Shown: positions 41,865 through 57,988 of the stretch, piece after piece
Layout: every line of letters begins with the position of its first letter
Position numbering within the stretch: position 1 is the stretch's first letter
NCBI GenBank assembly: GCA_028551475.1
Contig: CM052357.1
Coordinates: 3,162,001 to 3,226,000, forward strand
Length of the DNA: 64,000 nt
Source: Casuarina equisetifolia
Taxonomy: Eukaryota; Streptophyta; Magnoliopsida; Fagales; Casuarinaceae
Direction of reading: 5' to 3'
The notes under the pieces: model-generated
Databases searched by the model: none
What the model was told of the DNA's origin: nothing
Seen by the model: the letters and a program-made list of their open reading frames with translations, nothing else
Position numbers and translations under genes: made by a program

Positions 41865-43780
41865 TACAGACCAGCGGGACGTCAACAGCCAGGTCAGTAC
41901 CACATCAGCATCTGCATGGATGCCTCATGGACACACATCAACCCTTATGCTACGCCAGCCCTATGGAATGCACACGAGCTACTCCTTCCCGTAGAAATTT
42001 TCCGGACAAAGATCAGGGGCACCAACTGAAGCTCCTGCCAGCAGCAACACTCAAATTACCATTTCAAATTTAAGAAATTGCAAGACGTGTCCCTTCATCG
42101 TGCTTCCTTCCTTTTTACATGGACCGATGTTTACTTACCACACCAAACCCTTCTTTTTAGTAGGTTGGTAAAAAGAAAGAGATTGAGTGTGGAGCCTAAG
42201 ACTTCTTTAGTTTGAAACAGTGCTTACTCCAACTAAGCAGGCACTTGTCAACATGCAAAGCCTTTGAACCCATCGTTTCCAGTGAGAATTTTGGCAAGAC
42301 AATCAATGGCAATTCCACTGTTTCCCTCTTTGATTCTTTGTAATTAATTGTGTATAAATTGAAAACTCTATAAATTGGGTTCTGTACATCAATTATAAAT
42401 CACTGAAAGCAATACAATCTTCGACCACTAGCTTCTACTGCATTATTAGATACTAGCAACACTATCTTGGTGTGATAGCAAACTCATTGAACCAGTATAT
42501 GTCATACTACCCAAGAACTGTAGTAATGTCTGTCCAACATCAAGTAGTAAAATATCCCAATGAGCTTATAAGAAGAAGGACCATCCTCTCCTCTTAAGCA
42601 TGTTTTTTGGTAACTGCTTAAAGATATTTTCCTTAAGTCAGATTGGAGGTTCTCTTCCTTTTATTGTTTGGAACATCTACAATAAGAAGTCAACCAATAC
42701 CTAACTTAATTGAAACAAGCACAATTGAGATTAAGAAGTTCCATGTTTGACACTTACATCTCACCCCACTTTATCAAGCTAAAAGAAAATTAAAAAAAAA
42801 TGTAGGAAAAAGGCTCACTTATCCTTTCTAGTTCGTTTTTAGAAGGTTTATTAATAATAGAAAGAATCAAATTAATATATTAACGATATCCTTCTTGAGT
42901 TATCAAAAAATATGTTGCGAGGAACATTTCCTGAGTTATCAGAAAATATGTTGCTAGGAACATCTCCTTTTGTGTAATATTGTACCGCTTTTAAGTTAAA
43001 CTCGAAGAATATAAATAGTGATCTCACTTTTTTGGGTTCTTAATTCGGATGGCTTAAATTATCTGAGCTTCAAGTTACTCTAAAAGTCACTGTTCACCCA
43101 ATTGGTCCGGCCTAGTACCTGCTTCTAGACAAAAATACGATCGAATGAAATATATAAATTTTTACGGGCAATCTTTATGTACAAAGAAAGTAGTGGCAAG
43201 TTTTCCGACTTGAGGTTGACCTCAGACAAAATAATAACAAAAAGGGCAGTTGTCTAAGTTGACGCCAAAGGTTTAAGCTTTTTCTTCTTGCATGTTGAGA
43301 AGATAGGACACTTTTGGTGTTTGGTGTAAAGTCAAAATTAGGTGTTAGGATATATCAGTTGATGATATGAGATATGACCAAAGTGTGAAAAGCTGTAAAA
43401 AAACAAAAAAAGGAAAAAAAAAAAGATAATTAAACTACAAAAAAAATTAACTTATTGTTTTCTAGATGTATGAATGGATTTGTTTCAAATCATGTCAAGT
43501 CTTTAGAATTTTAGTCTTATTATTTGTTGTATTTATGCTTATTATGTAACTCCTGCGTTTATTACTAGTAAGCAATGTCTATCTCAAGTTACTAAAAAAT
43601 CATTTTTGTGCAGGTTTAAATGTGCTCATATACTCATAATTCTTAAGTTAATTTTGAAGTTAAATAAATAAGTCTTTGACATGGTATTAAAATTTAGGTA
43701 TGTAGTAATTTACACAAATATAACACAATGTAAGGTTGTTGTAACTCATGTGATGAGAAAACATATTAATTAGTGATATG
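41865..43780. other. Intergenic region after the duplication
   Basis: No gene recognised. Around 42300-42440 the sequence (tataaattgggttctgtac, then a caatacaat stretch) looks like the end of an LTR, but no partner or internal domain was found. A short tandem duplication of about 36 bp occupies 42897-42968 (gagttatca...aatatgttgc, twice). Confidence 0.35.
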
Positions 43781-45164
43781 TACCAAACATTACTTTAAGA
43801 GAAAAAAAAATCACTACAAAGATCTCTACATAAGCTTAAGTTCCACTAATGATGCAAACCTAAAAAAATTATTCACTTGTGTTTTGCTAATGATTTGTTC
43901 TTTTTCTCTCATAGTGATATAGTTTTAATGCTTTGTTTTATAAAAACTTTGGAGGAATTTGTTAAACTTATAAGTCTATATTATAACTCAAGTAAATGTC
44001 AAATATTCTTCTTAGGATTATCAAAACATAAACAATTTCTTATTTCAGTTCACTTAACATTTCTTATGACTACACTCCTTATTGGATACCTTAGACTTTC
44101 CTTAATTATGAAAAGACTCACTCATGCTGATTGCAAGAATTAAATGTATTATTCTACTACCAAAACAGACACTTTATGAAATTAAAAAAAGGATTAGAAC
44201 TTTTCTTTAGGCAAGTAAATCTAATGGATGATGTGTAACAAGAGTGGCATAGAAAGAAGTTTGTTGGCCTAAAATTTTTGGAGAACTAGGTTTGATAGAC
44301 ATTTATACTTGGAATAAGGTGGTAATTAGAAAACTCTTATAGTTTCTTGTGCACCCTAACTCAAACTCTGTATGGGTTAAATGGATGATAACAAAAAATT
44401 TGAAGGGAAAGAATGTATTAGAAGTTAAGATGAAAGGATTATTAGCTTGGAGTTTTAGGAATATTTTACAAGTAAAAAGTAAACTCACACAACTAGTGAT
44501 GGATTCAGAACACAATATTGCCAAAAGTTATGTAGCATTAAGAGATAATAGAAAAGATACTGCATGGGCAACACTTGTATGAAAAGAAGGAGTATCAAAA
44601 CATAATTTTATCTGTTGGATCACTCTGAAAGACAAACTATCCACAGTAGATTAGGTGATTAAATGAAATAATTCAATGGATCTACAATGCAACATCTGCT
44701 AACAAGAAGAAAAATCACAAGAATATTTATTTTTTAAATACAGGTTCACAAACTACATCTAGAAGGCTCTGTTAGACATAAATGGATTAATTTGAAGGAT
44801 TGAATATTAGAGAGCTAAAATATGTTGGATGATCAAGGCTATTAAGAGAAAGAATTTTGCAGCAACTTTGCTTAGTATATCTTTCAAGGTCATATTGTAT
44901 CATATATAGAGAGAAAGAAATAGAAGAAGATTCAACGATATAAGTCTGGATAACTCAACCATTATTGTTAAAATCAAGAAGGATGTGAGAAAGAAGATTT
45001 CATCCACCAGAGGAGTTAGGCCTACAAATTATAATAAATTCTTACAAGAGCTTTGGAATTTATCAAGTGCAATATTTGAGCTTAAATGATGATATTTTGT
45101 AACTGAATAATCTTGTAAATTTTTACAATGATATATAATATGACCTTTTACCAAAAAAAAAAAA
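43780..45164 (+). mobile_element. L1-type LINE, truncated 3' part (reverse transcriptase end and zf-RVT)
   Basis: Conceptual translation gives the end of a plant LINE reverse transcriptase. The F-A-N-D-L-F-F-F-S catalytic box (normally F-A-D-D) lies at about 43882, then L-S-L-I-M-K-R-L and the A-W-K-E-V-C-x-P-K block. Near 44600-44760 is the zf-RVT region with paired cysteines. The element ends in a run of A at about 45151-45164, as LINEs do. It has many stops and the Asp-to-Asn change in the catalytic box, so it is dead. The 5' part is missing, typical of incomplete reverse transcription. Confidence 0.8.
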
Positions 45165-45239
45165 AGAATTTGATAGATTAAATCTTTAGAAGAATAAGAG
45201 ATTGGAGAATGAAACATTTTAGTTATGTATAAAGGCTAT

Positions 45240-46300
45240 AATTGACAAAAAGCAATCTTAATTTTTACATGTACTTTTTGGATGCAATTTTTCTTACTAC
45301 CAAAGTAAACAATTTTTAAAATTGAGAAAAAACTCATGAACTTTCTATAGGCAGATGATATAAATATATATCATTCTAAAGTAGCTTGACAAATAATTTG
45401 CTCACCAAATGAGGAAGAGAGATTGGAGTTATCAAATCTTGAACTTTGAAACAAAGTTCTTTTAAGACGTATGCTTTAGAATCTTATCAATCTTTCAAAC
45501 TCTTATTTATGGAATAAATGGATTCATAATACAAAATATATATAAAAAAACTCTAATAATACAACTTAATATAAAAACCTTCATGATATGAAGTTAGAGA
45601 AGTTTCTTCAAACTAAAGCTCATACTTATCTTGATTCTTTATAGGTCTACCTATTGTTGCAAAAAAATTTATAAGAACCTTCAATTAGTCAATAAAGTGG
45701 TAAATTAATAGCATCGACAAACATATTTTTATTGGATTATTAGTTTGTCAATATTAACTTTTTATAGTAGAAAAAAATGATACAAAAACTCCCTTAAATT
45801 AACTTATATTGTGATTTCTGTTAATTCCAAATTAAAAATAAAATTCATATACTTTTTAAATGTATATGGACAAAGATAATTTAGAAGACTATCCATACTC
45901 AGAATGAAATTCAACATCATATTAGAGTATAGCATAAAAAACTATAATGGATAATTACAGTAACTAAAGAAAAGAACTTATTTACAAAATTTCTTAAAAT
46001 ATCTTTTTTAATGTACATTTACTATATATGGGTCGAACAAAATAAAAGAAAATTTTTATAACAAAACAATTAACATTTCAATTATGTTGACAAAAGTTTA
46101 TAAGATTGCACAAAGGATAATTTTTTTTATTTTAAAATATAAAATTCTTACAAAAAAAATGTCATTTTGAATGAAATTTAAAAACTTTCAACATTTATTT
46201 TTTTGTAATTTTCTGAAATCTTGTAATATTAGAATATGTTATGTTTCTATATATTACTTTTTATTAATGTAAACTTATGTTTCTACAAACAAAAAAAAAT
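45240..46300 (+). mobile_element. Second degenerate LINE 3' fragment
   Basis: Begins within the same LINE region (lactaccaaagtaaa-type L-P-K start, then L-W-x-K-V-L-L-R-R-M-L-like translation near 45450) and ends in an A-run near 46289-46299. It is more eroded than the preceding copy. Two same-orientation LINE 3' ends back to back suggest nested or repeated insertion. Confidence 0.55.
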
Positions 46301-47057
46301 GTAAGTATGCCCCTCTCAACTCTTGACGTTGTTTTTATACCGGACAAATTGGCTCTCTAAAATTTTTTTATAAACAATTAAACCAGAACTGGACACCAGT
46401 AAGCCACGGATTCTGTGCTACTTATATGCAGAGATTCGGGCGGGGCTTTTGATGGTACTATTGGAGTTCAGCGTTAGTTAGCATGACCCAATTTGCACTC
46501 AAAAGGCCCAACTGGTTCTCAAAAACTACAGGGGAAAAAAAAAAAAAAAGAATGTTTGCCAAATGGGAAAAGCTGGTGATTAAGGAATGTGTGGCAAATA
46601 GGAAAAACTAGTGATTTGGATTTCAGTGGCGCGCTTGCAGCCAATTCAAGTGCTTGTGTGAGTGAGAGACATGAGCAGTGAAGACCTGGTTTACTGTAAG
46701 TCTGTAAAGAATCTCTGTTCTTAGGCCTTCCCAGAGATACTGAAACACAGCCATGTCCAGTCATGCTGCACTTACGCCAATTTTGACCATTCTGAGAAGC
46801 TTTTCCAGTTATGGCAACAGTTTTCCCTTCGCGTATCTCACTACTTTTCTTGTAGGCTAGAATTGTCCTACTCATGACTGCAATTGTGGGATTCAAAGGC
46901 GACAACTTTAGGCTTCTGCAGCCTTCGTCCTGACAAAAAGATGAGCTCCATAGATATTCCAGTAGCTTCCTTTCCTTCGCCATCAACTCCATTCATGAAA
47001 CCACCCATGATAGATTTTTCTTGGGTTTGTCATTTACCAGTTTCCTAGCTTTCTCTC
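46301..47057. other. Upstream region of the LRR gene
   Basis: Probably contains the LRR promoter and leader. A 157-codon open frame on the minus strand (46519-46992) begins 66 bases from the LRR start codon. It ends in a poly-Phe stretch encoded by the A-run at 46533-46549 and resembles no family I know, so I do not call it. Confidence 0.35.
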
Positions 47058-48488
47058 ATGGCTTCTGTGTCTCTTCTCTTTTTGGGTTTCCTTGTCTTGG
47101 CAGGAGAGGTGATTTCGGAACAGAGCAGCTCCAATGTAGGTGGAACAGAGATGGAAGAGGACGAGATTCTGGGGCTGTTTGAAGTCCTCGGTGCTCTTCT
47201 GGAGGACCATTCCTGGGCTGAGATGCACCCAAAGCCTTGTACTGAAACTCCATGGCCTGGTATTCAATGCGAGATTGGTCAAGACCCTCCAATCTTTCAT
47301 GTTACGAAGATCCATTTAGGCCCTGAGATTATCAACCCACCTTGCAAATCCTCTGCTAATCTATCAGAATCCATTCTCAAACTTCCTTTCCTGAGGACCC
47401 TGTCGATATTAAACTGTTTTGTGTCATCGCAAGTCACTCTTTCTCCTACTCTTTTTGGTGCAGCCTCTTCCTTAGAGCATTTAGCTCTTCTGCAAAATCC
47501 AGCTCTTTCCGGAGAAATCCCCCTAAGTATAGCAGAAGTTGCCGGCCTAAGGGTCCTGACTCTGGCTCAAAACAACATGCAGGGAGAAATCCCCGGGGAG
47601 ATTGGTGGGTTGGTCAAATTAGAGCAACTTGATTTGAGTCGCAACAAGTTCAGCGGTGAAATCCCAGAAGAAATTGGTGGGTTAAATGGTTTAACCATCT
47701 TGGACCTTAGCTCTAACGCCATTGAAGGGCCGCTTCCAAGTTCTCTGGGTCAGCTTTCTAATCTCCAGAAGATCGACTTCAGCTCAAACAGGTTGATGGG
47801 AAGAATACCGCCGGAATTAGGAAACCTTAACAGGTTGACCCTGTTTGATTTGACCCACAACATGATTCATGGGCCACTCCCTGAAACACTCTCAGGTTTG
47901 GAGAATTTAGAATATCTAGTAGTTGATTACAACCCCGTAAACACAGGGTTACCTTCGTTCTTAGGGACACTCAAGAAGCTGAGATCACTGAGCTTTTCAG
48001 GGTGCGGACTTACAGGCTCAATTCCCAACTCCATCACCACCCTGGAAAACCTCAGTGCTCTTGCTCTGGACAACAACAGCCTCTCTGGTACAATTCCTGC
48101 AGATTTTGGTGTTCTTCCGAATCTCGATCAGCTAAACGTAAGCCGTAACCGGTTGAGTGGGCGCCTGGAACTTCCTGAGGAGTTTATTTTCAGGCTCCGG
48201 AAGAGACTAGATGTCAGAGGCAACGCAGGGCTCTGTGCAAGCAACCGAATCCACAAGAACGTTTCTGACTTTCTCGAAATTCCTGTTTGCAGCAATGCTA
48301 CAGGACCATTGAATGACGGGACCTCTGCCAATGAACGCCCGGATGATTACGAGAGAATGAAGCCATCCCCGTACCATGACAAGATGAGTTCAAATGCTCC
48401 ATGGATGCATCAAAAGCTCACTTCAATCGCTTTCGCTTTTGGGTTTTGTTGTTTGTTCTCTGATTTTCTTGTCGTACATTTACTGTAA
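47058..48488 (+). CDS. Secreted leucine-rich-repeat receptor-like protein (PII-2/RLP29-like), intact, single exon
   Basis: A 476-residue extracellular protein without a kinase. It has a signal peptide (about 1-21) and an N-terminal cap with the W/P-C...P-W-P-G-I-Q-C pattern (about 50-78). About eleven plant-type LRRs of 23-24 residues (about 110-385) follow, with L-x-x-L-x-L-x-x-N and G-x-I-P cores, for example L-E-Q-L-D-L-S-R-N-K-F-S-G-E-I-P. A C-terminal cap with two cysteines comes next. The chain ends in a hydrophobic tail (about 453-476) preceded by small residues (S-S-N-A-P), which could be a GPI-attachment signal or a membrane anchor with no cytosolic part. Related proteins are linked to recognition of root endophytes and to defence, and need a co-receptor to signal. 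The named subfamily is my best match, not certain. Confidence 0.9.
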   Translation: MASVSLLFLGFLVLAGEVISEQSSSNVGGTEMEEDEILGLFEVLGALLEDHSWAEMHPKPCTETPWPGIQCEIGQDPPIFHVTKIHLGPEIINPPCKSSANLSESILKLPFLRTLSILNCFVSSQVTLSPTLFGAASSLEHLALLQNPALSGEIPLSIAEVAGLRVLTLAQNNMQGEIPGEIGGLVKLEQLDLSRNKFSGEIPEEIGGLNGLTILDLSSNAIEGPLPSSLGQLSNLQKIDFSSNRLMGRIPPELGNLNRLTLFDLTHNMIHGPLPETLSGLENLEYLVVDYNPVNTGLPSFLGTLKKLRSLSFSGCGLTGSIPNSITTLENLSALALDNNSLSGTIPADFGVLPNLDQLNVSRNRLSGRLELPEEFIFRLRKRLDVRGNAGLCASNRIHKNVSDFLEIPVCSNATGPLNDGTSANERPDDYERMKPSPYHDKMSSNAPWMHQKLTSIAFAFGFCCLFSDFLVVHLL

Positions 48489-51400
48489 CTTGGAATTCTG
48501 TATTGGAGTCAGTCACTGGTTTTTGCTTCAGATTACATTCATCAGTCCTTTTCTTCAGATTTCCATGCGTTGAAATATACAACACAAAGAAGAGAGACAC
48601 AAATCCAAGGCCAGTAACACGCCCACACGATATGCAACGACTACATTGATTAAGATATATTCCTTTTTCGTGAGCAAGCTGTTTTCTTACTTGGAAAATA
48701 TTTACACATCAAAATCTTCCAGATAAGAGCATAGACTTTTGAGATGATAGATGGACTTTTGTATGCCATCGTCAAGCATTTTATATTGGATTATGATAAG
48801 GATTTTCTTTTCGGCTATGTGAGCTAGACGTACATTTGGAAGATATCCGAGAAATGGTTGAAGATGGCTTACATGCTGCAAAAACCAAGCTAATTTAGGA
48901 AAAGCTTCATGTTTTTGAGTGTGCATGCGAATGTCTTTTCCCTTTAGCATAAACTTTGAGTGTTTTGCACTTTCTGATCTTTTAATCTTTAACTTGCAGA
49001 AAGATTTCTTCAAAAACTAACCAGTAGAACGGTAGCCATAACTGGCGTTTGCAACACGTGATTTTCTTCAAAAGCATCACTCCATTGCCCTAGTAGCCAT
49101 AAGATTGGTACATATGAAATGTCTTATAAACCTTAAACATCTATGTTTTCATTAAGACCTTTTAAGAAAAAGTAAACCTTAGCCTTCAAGATAGCATTAA
49201 AATTGGGATTTCTTTCATGTACAGGAGTCCAATTTTAATTTCAAAGTTAGGTTTGTTCCTTGTTAATAAGATAAAATTGAACTTAAATTGTGAGAAAACA
49301 TTAAATAATCAATCTCACATTGAAAAGACTAGTGCATGTAAAGTGTTTACGTTGCTTTTTTAATAAGACTTATTTAAAGAAAGATAAACTTGGACATTCG
49401 AAAATGATATATTAAAAATAATATATAATAAAACTTTATATTATTTGAATATTCTTGTAAAAAGCATTTGACGTATCTCTATGGTTGGACTTTTGCATGG
49501 AACAAGCAAAGGCAAGCAACCCTGTAGTCTTGTCAAAGAATGCTGCTGTCTACGGCAGAAATGCAGAAAGTAGACCAGCGTAGCCATTGGAGCAGCCTTT
49601 TGAAGAGAGAATACGTCTCCGGCACTCCTTTGGACAGGAAACAGAGTGAAAGAATAGTTCATCTTTCCAGAGGCTTCTTCCAACACCCAAACGGTGAAAT
49701 GAACGCCTGTTTGGGTTGGAAGACTGACTCTTTCTTCTGTTACTTTCGACGACATTTCCTGATTGATTCCTTACTTTTCGCTTGACAGGTGACTGTTCAT
49801 ACGAGCTGCAAGAGTCTAGATTGTTGTGCAATATCTGTACAGAGAAAGCATTAAATATTTCTTCGTCGGGCCTTGCTTCTGACTAAATGAACTGAGAACA
49901 GCAGAAGGCAATTGAAACTTCATAGATCTTTGTAATTTTATTTTACAGCCCATAATTATCACTTATGAATGAATTTAATTGCGAGCTGTAAGTGAGGAAA
50001 AATGTTAATAATATTATTTTATGTCATTAAAATTTCATGTTTGAGATGTGTTTCTTTTCTATAACTTTATAATATAAAATTTTTTATTTATTCTCATAAA
50101 GTTTTAAGATAAAATTTTAAATTCTTAAGATAATATTTTAACAAAGAATGCAAACTCTAGTTGCAAAATGTGAAATTGTCAATTTCTATAAAATACTTGT
50201 GTCAACGTACATTAGTAATATAAGAATAAGTCATTAACTTTATCAATGATAATGTTTCTTTATTTATTATTATAAAATTTTAGAATAAGTCCTTAAATCA
50301 TATTATTTTTGTGTATTCAATATCTTCACTTTTTATGAATTGATTCAAAAGAAGAAGTCAAGTTCGTCTTAACATTAACACTTCCATATTTTAGCCGTTC
50401 AGAAATACGGTATTTACAAAATAGTTATCATCTGCTAGTTTACTAAACGAAAATTGCTTGTAAACATAAACAATCTTTTTTGTAAGTATCTGTTTGTTAA
50501 ACTCAATAAAATAAAATAAGTTTCTGAATTCCAATACCTTCATCTTTTCTTTTCGATTGGACTTTTGCAGGCTTTCCTGTAAGCATTTAAGGGGACTGTA
50601 CATCTGAATTCACCTAAAAACTAGAGTTCGTGAGTTTCAATGTACAACTTGTCCATTGGGGAAAGGACCCCGCTAAAAGCTGTTGAACATGACAGTCTCC
50701 GTGATGAATCCATACTTAAATTACAGTAAATTAAGCCTGATTATATTCATCCATTGTACTATTATTAACTTCTCTTTTTCAAGGAACAAGAGGGTTGATG
50801 GACTTGAAAATCAAAAAGCGCTAAGAAAAAAGCAGTTTCATGAAAAAAGAAACTAATATATATTTTATTTGTGACATTTTTATACACCCCTGAAATTTTT
50901 GTCAATTTTCAAAAGTTACTGTCAATACAAAAAAGAATGGATGGAAACCAAAGAAACAAGGTGAAATATATTGCATGTCCCTTGAAAAGATCCAAGGAAA
51001 TCCGGAATGTAAAAGGAGCAATAAGACTTGTTGACAGGAGCATAATACATAATGATCATCTCGGGATGGATAATGATCTACAAGTAAACATCAGATTGTT
51101 CGTGTATATATAGGTTGAATGTACAATCACCAAGTTGTATTTATGGTTTGTTTGAAGTTTCTAATAATTGTTAAAAACTTAAAAAAAAATTATTTATTTT
51201 TCCTTTAAATCAATTTATAAAGAGAAGACATAAATTTTATTTTAAAAATAATTATCAAATATAATTTAAGCAATATGAAATATTCCTTGTACTATTCTTA
51301 ACACGTTCTCTTATAATTGACACAAGTTATAAATTTTGTTATATAAGCAATACATTTCCTTTTCTTTATTGGGTATACTTAATAGGACTCTTATGCACTA

Positions 51401-51930
51401 TTGTTAGAATAAAAGTTATGACCAATTGTTAAAGCATATATTTTATTTATTAACAACAATAACACCAATAGTCTTTGCCTACAACCTTGATACATTTGTG
51501 AACCTAATAGCACTTCCTAAATCTATTTGGCATCCTATTAAAATTACACATTCTCTTTTTAAGTTTGGTTTGTAAAAGAGATTATGTATTTTATTTTAAA
51601 GACAACCTTTAGATTATATTTTTTAAGAAATAAAGAGAATACATTATAAAATTTTATTAAATAGAAGGTTAAATAAAACAATTAAACCTCAAAAGAGTAT
51701 AAAGAATAAAACATTAACTTAGCCTTTGTAAAATCAGGTTAATGACAATCCTACTCACAAAATGAATAAAGAAGTGAAGAAACTCAAAACATAATAAAAT
51801 AAAATTAATCACCTAACTAGCTGGCTTAGTAATGTTTTCGATCTTTAGATCACATTCAAGACAAAGGATGTTTTCGATCTTTAGATCACATTCAAGCAAT
51901 ATTTATGCCCTTTAAAAGTCCAACAACCAA
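48489..51930. other. Intergenic region between the LRR gene and GLO-3
   Basis: AT-rich with no recognisable gene. A 29-bp sequence (atgttttcgatctttagatc and on) is duplicated at 51832-51860 and 51868-51896. Open frames such as 49540-49785 and 50871-51113 carry no known motif. Confidence 0.4.
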
Positions 51931-51934
51931 GAGT

Positions 51935-52205
51935 ATTCTCCTTAAAGAACATAGACCTTCAACTCTAGCCTTCCCCATCAAAGGACATCCTATAAAACAA
52001 CTGTAGGCAAAAGTGGTGGAGGCGGCCAAGTCCCTCAAATAAAATAGAGGCACAAAAGAACTCATAAAGAGCAGGTTTGATTGGTCCAGAGTGTTCGCAT
52101 GCTGCCTTTATACTTGTGCCATTCTAGTCCAATGGCAACCAGATAAGGAAGAGAGGAACATAATTTAGAAAGATAATGCAATTATTGCACACGGTTTGTT
52201 TTCTC
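51935..52205 (+). promoter_or_regulatory. Conserved upstream block of GLO-3 (putative promoter)
   Basis: Diverged counterpart of 16500-16800 and 29640-29920. It shares the ccatcaaaggacatcc, gtggaggcggccaagtccc, tttgattggtccagagtg and agtccaatggcaacc segments. Unlike the other two copies it is separated from the CT-rich leader by about 1.5 kb of extra DNA. Confidence 0.5.
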
Positions 52206-53690
52206 AGACTTATCCATTGAATTTCGAGAGGTGGCTTTGCATTCCATTTTCTGATAGCTGCGTTGACAAAGCCCACTCCTAGGCAAGTCTGTGGGCTACA
52301 CGAGCCAATCCGCAGAGTAGTTTGCCGCTATCTGGCGGTTCAATGACTCCTGACTCCAGGGACCTAGTTGCAAAACCCTCTAAGGGAAAGATTGGCTGGT
52401 TTTATGTGCATGGATCTTATCCTCAAATTGAATTTGCTGTTTTGAGAAAATTCTGGGTTTAGTTGGTCAAATTAATTTGGACAACATAAGTTATTTTGAT
52501 TAGTTTTCAAAAACTCTGTTATTTTATAACGAGGAGAATAATCAATCTTATAATTTTGAATATACAATAAATATGTTTAGTGAAGAAGATGATAAAGAAA
52601 AAAAATTATAAAAAAGAAAAATGGAAGACTTATTAGATTAAGAAGAATCTCTTGATTATGGATTTAATGGTGATAATTATAATGATTATATAGAAAACAT
52701 AAAAATCCATGCTTCTTTTGGTTAAGTTAAAAGAAAAACACTTCATCCACCATATTCTAAAAGAGATAATGTAAACAATCAGTTGAAACATTCTAGTACC
52801 TTTTTCTAACAATTATGAGATGAAGTGTTTTTAGATAGGTAAAAAAGAAGAAATTAATGCCTCAAAATACAACCATTTAAGCTAAATAGATTATTATGAT
52901 AAATCTTAAAAAAATTTAGTAGTTATTGTAACACATTTGTTCAAATATTATGAAAGGAAGTCTTCTTTTTTACCATGTAAATAGAGAGGATGAGAGTTGA
53001 TATCTTGAACCCTAGCCATTTAGATTAGATGTCTTGATATTTCTACTTGAGCTACCAAGTAAATAACTATTATAAGGTGAAGTTATATACTTCATACATC
53101 ATATCATAAGAAATTTCTATACTTGAATTATGAATTTCAATAAGATTTTATTTATTTGAATTATAAATTTTGTAAAAAAATATTTTTAAAAATTTGACTT
53201 ATAAAGAAGGAGATAATTTTTCATTCCGTGTGATAATACAAGTGGTATCAAATATTTTGGGACAAAAATGCTAAAGGTTTGCAATAAAGAACAAGAAAAT
53301 AAAAATTCGTACAACAATAGAAATTTCCTATGTTAGGTCATTAAAAATAGATGGTAGTTTACATAACAATTAAACAAATGTTATCTTTTTTTTTTTTTAA
53401 TTTCTGTGACTGCTATTAAATGTAATTGATATTTTTTGAATGAAGATCCTAAAATTTAGGGAATTAAACCAACCCATCTCTTTTACCTTTAAAAAGAAAA
53501 AAAAAAACCCATGAAGTCCAAGCATCCACAGCCAAAAGCATGAAGTTCGGAGTTTCGTCTTCAATTGCAGCCATATTTAAGCTTGAACGGTGATAACCCA
53601 AAAAATTCTCTCCACACAAGTCGTTCTTGTCATTCGAAACAGATTTGGTTGCAATGGCAACCTTGAAAAGCTAATCCACATAAAAATGTC
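52206..53690. other. About 1.5 kb of extra DNA between the GLO-3 upstream block and leader
   Basis: In GLO-1 and GLO-2 only a few tens of bases separate the two conserved parts. Here AT-rich DNA intervenes, with a tRNA-derived SINE-like segment on the minus strand at 52985-53062. No protein domain seen. Confidence 0.5.
52985..53062 (-). repeat. tRNA-derived SINE-like sequence
   Basis: On the minus strand, an A-box-like ttggtagctcaagtag is followed by a B-box-like gggttcaagatatcaac at tRNA-like spacing. This is the head structure of a plant SINE. The body and tail are not clear. Confidence 0.5.
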
Positions 53691-53694
53691 TTTT

Positions 53695-54813
53695 TCTATC
53701 ATGTGATCCCTACACTTTTTGTCTTCACTCGCCAATCTTCTATATTTTCTGTCTTTCAGCTTCCTCCACTACGTGTTTGTTTCACTCTCTGACATTCATT
53801 CTCTCTCTCTTTATCTTGCTCTCTCGTTCTGTATGGTTATCTGCAGCTCTTCTCTGTAGCAAACCATTCGTTCCTCTTTCGTCTGGGGAGCCCAAGGTTT
53901 GTCTTTTGCTTCACCTTTGTTCTTTTGTCTTGAGTGTTCTTTCCCCTGGGTGTTCATTGCGTGACGCGTAGTTTGGTTTTTAAAGATTTTTTGCATCTGG
54001 GTTTGATCAGATTATAGGATATAGATAGTAACCAAAATCTTCTCTTTCTGTTGGTCATCGATTTGCAAAACTTGTTTGCCTTGTCGTTCGTTTCTTCTTG
54101 TTACTAGAATTGCAAGTTTTCTAATCGACGTTTTTCCTGAGGTAGAGTAATATCAGAAGTATGGTTTAAGACTTACAGTGTCGGAGTTCCTGTTGGAATT
54201 TGGGTTATGGAGTAGCTTTATTGAAACTTATCCTCACACCCTCAGTAGTAACCTCCGAGTGACCAGCCATCGCTATAGGCTTTTTGGCATTTCAAGTCTC
54301 TATAGTATGGCTTGATGGGTAAGATCGCAGGTTCATCATTACGAGGAAAAGGATACCGATAATAAAGTGGGGTTGACATCCTCCCCTGTTAAAAGCATGA
54401 AAAGTAGGAGGATCCTGCTTTTCATGTTATGGGGACTGATGACTTTTGGAAAGGATATCTGTAAAATAGTGTTGGAAACTCCCCTGCAATAGCAGGGGAG
54501 TATAAACCTGCTTATCTGTGGTGTATGAAGTCCGTTCCATTTTGCCTGCATCACTTTTTGCCGAATTTTTTTCTTTTTCTTTTTTAATGAATTTGACTGT
54601 TAATGCTCTAAATTTCACAGAACCAAAATTTCTCGATTAAAGATATACTGCAGATTTTTTATTTTTTATTTTTATTTTATTTTTCAAGTTGATTTATTAT
54701 TTGCGCATCATCCTTGCAAGCCTTGATCCGATTTTCTCTGTTATTGCTTCGATCCACTGAACCTGACCAATTATCAGAATATTCTGGGGATAGTCAAAAA
54801 TCCTTTTGGAAAG
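53695..54813 (+). other. GLO-3 leader region with probable 5' untranslated intron
   Basis: Homologous to 16825-17597 and 30000-30963 in the other copies. A CT-rich tract lies at 53801-53825. A donor-like cccaag/gtttgt sits at about 53894 and an acceptor-like ttatcag/aatattctgg at about 54777. The conserved block next to the ATG suggests that an intron separates the leader from the coding start. Confidence 0.45.

Positions 54814-57988
<3,175 letters not shown>

Noticed and set aside
42300..42440. LTR-like sequence with a TATA and polyadenylation-like layout
   Set aside because: No clear TG...CA borders, target-site duplication or partner LTR could be found.
46519..46992. 157-codon minus-strand open frame divergent from the LRR gene
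   Set aside because: No recognisable domain, its C terminus is a poly-Phe translation of an A-run, and it lies in the probable LRR promoter or leader.
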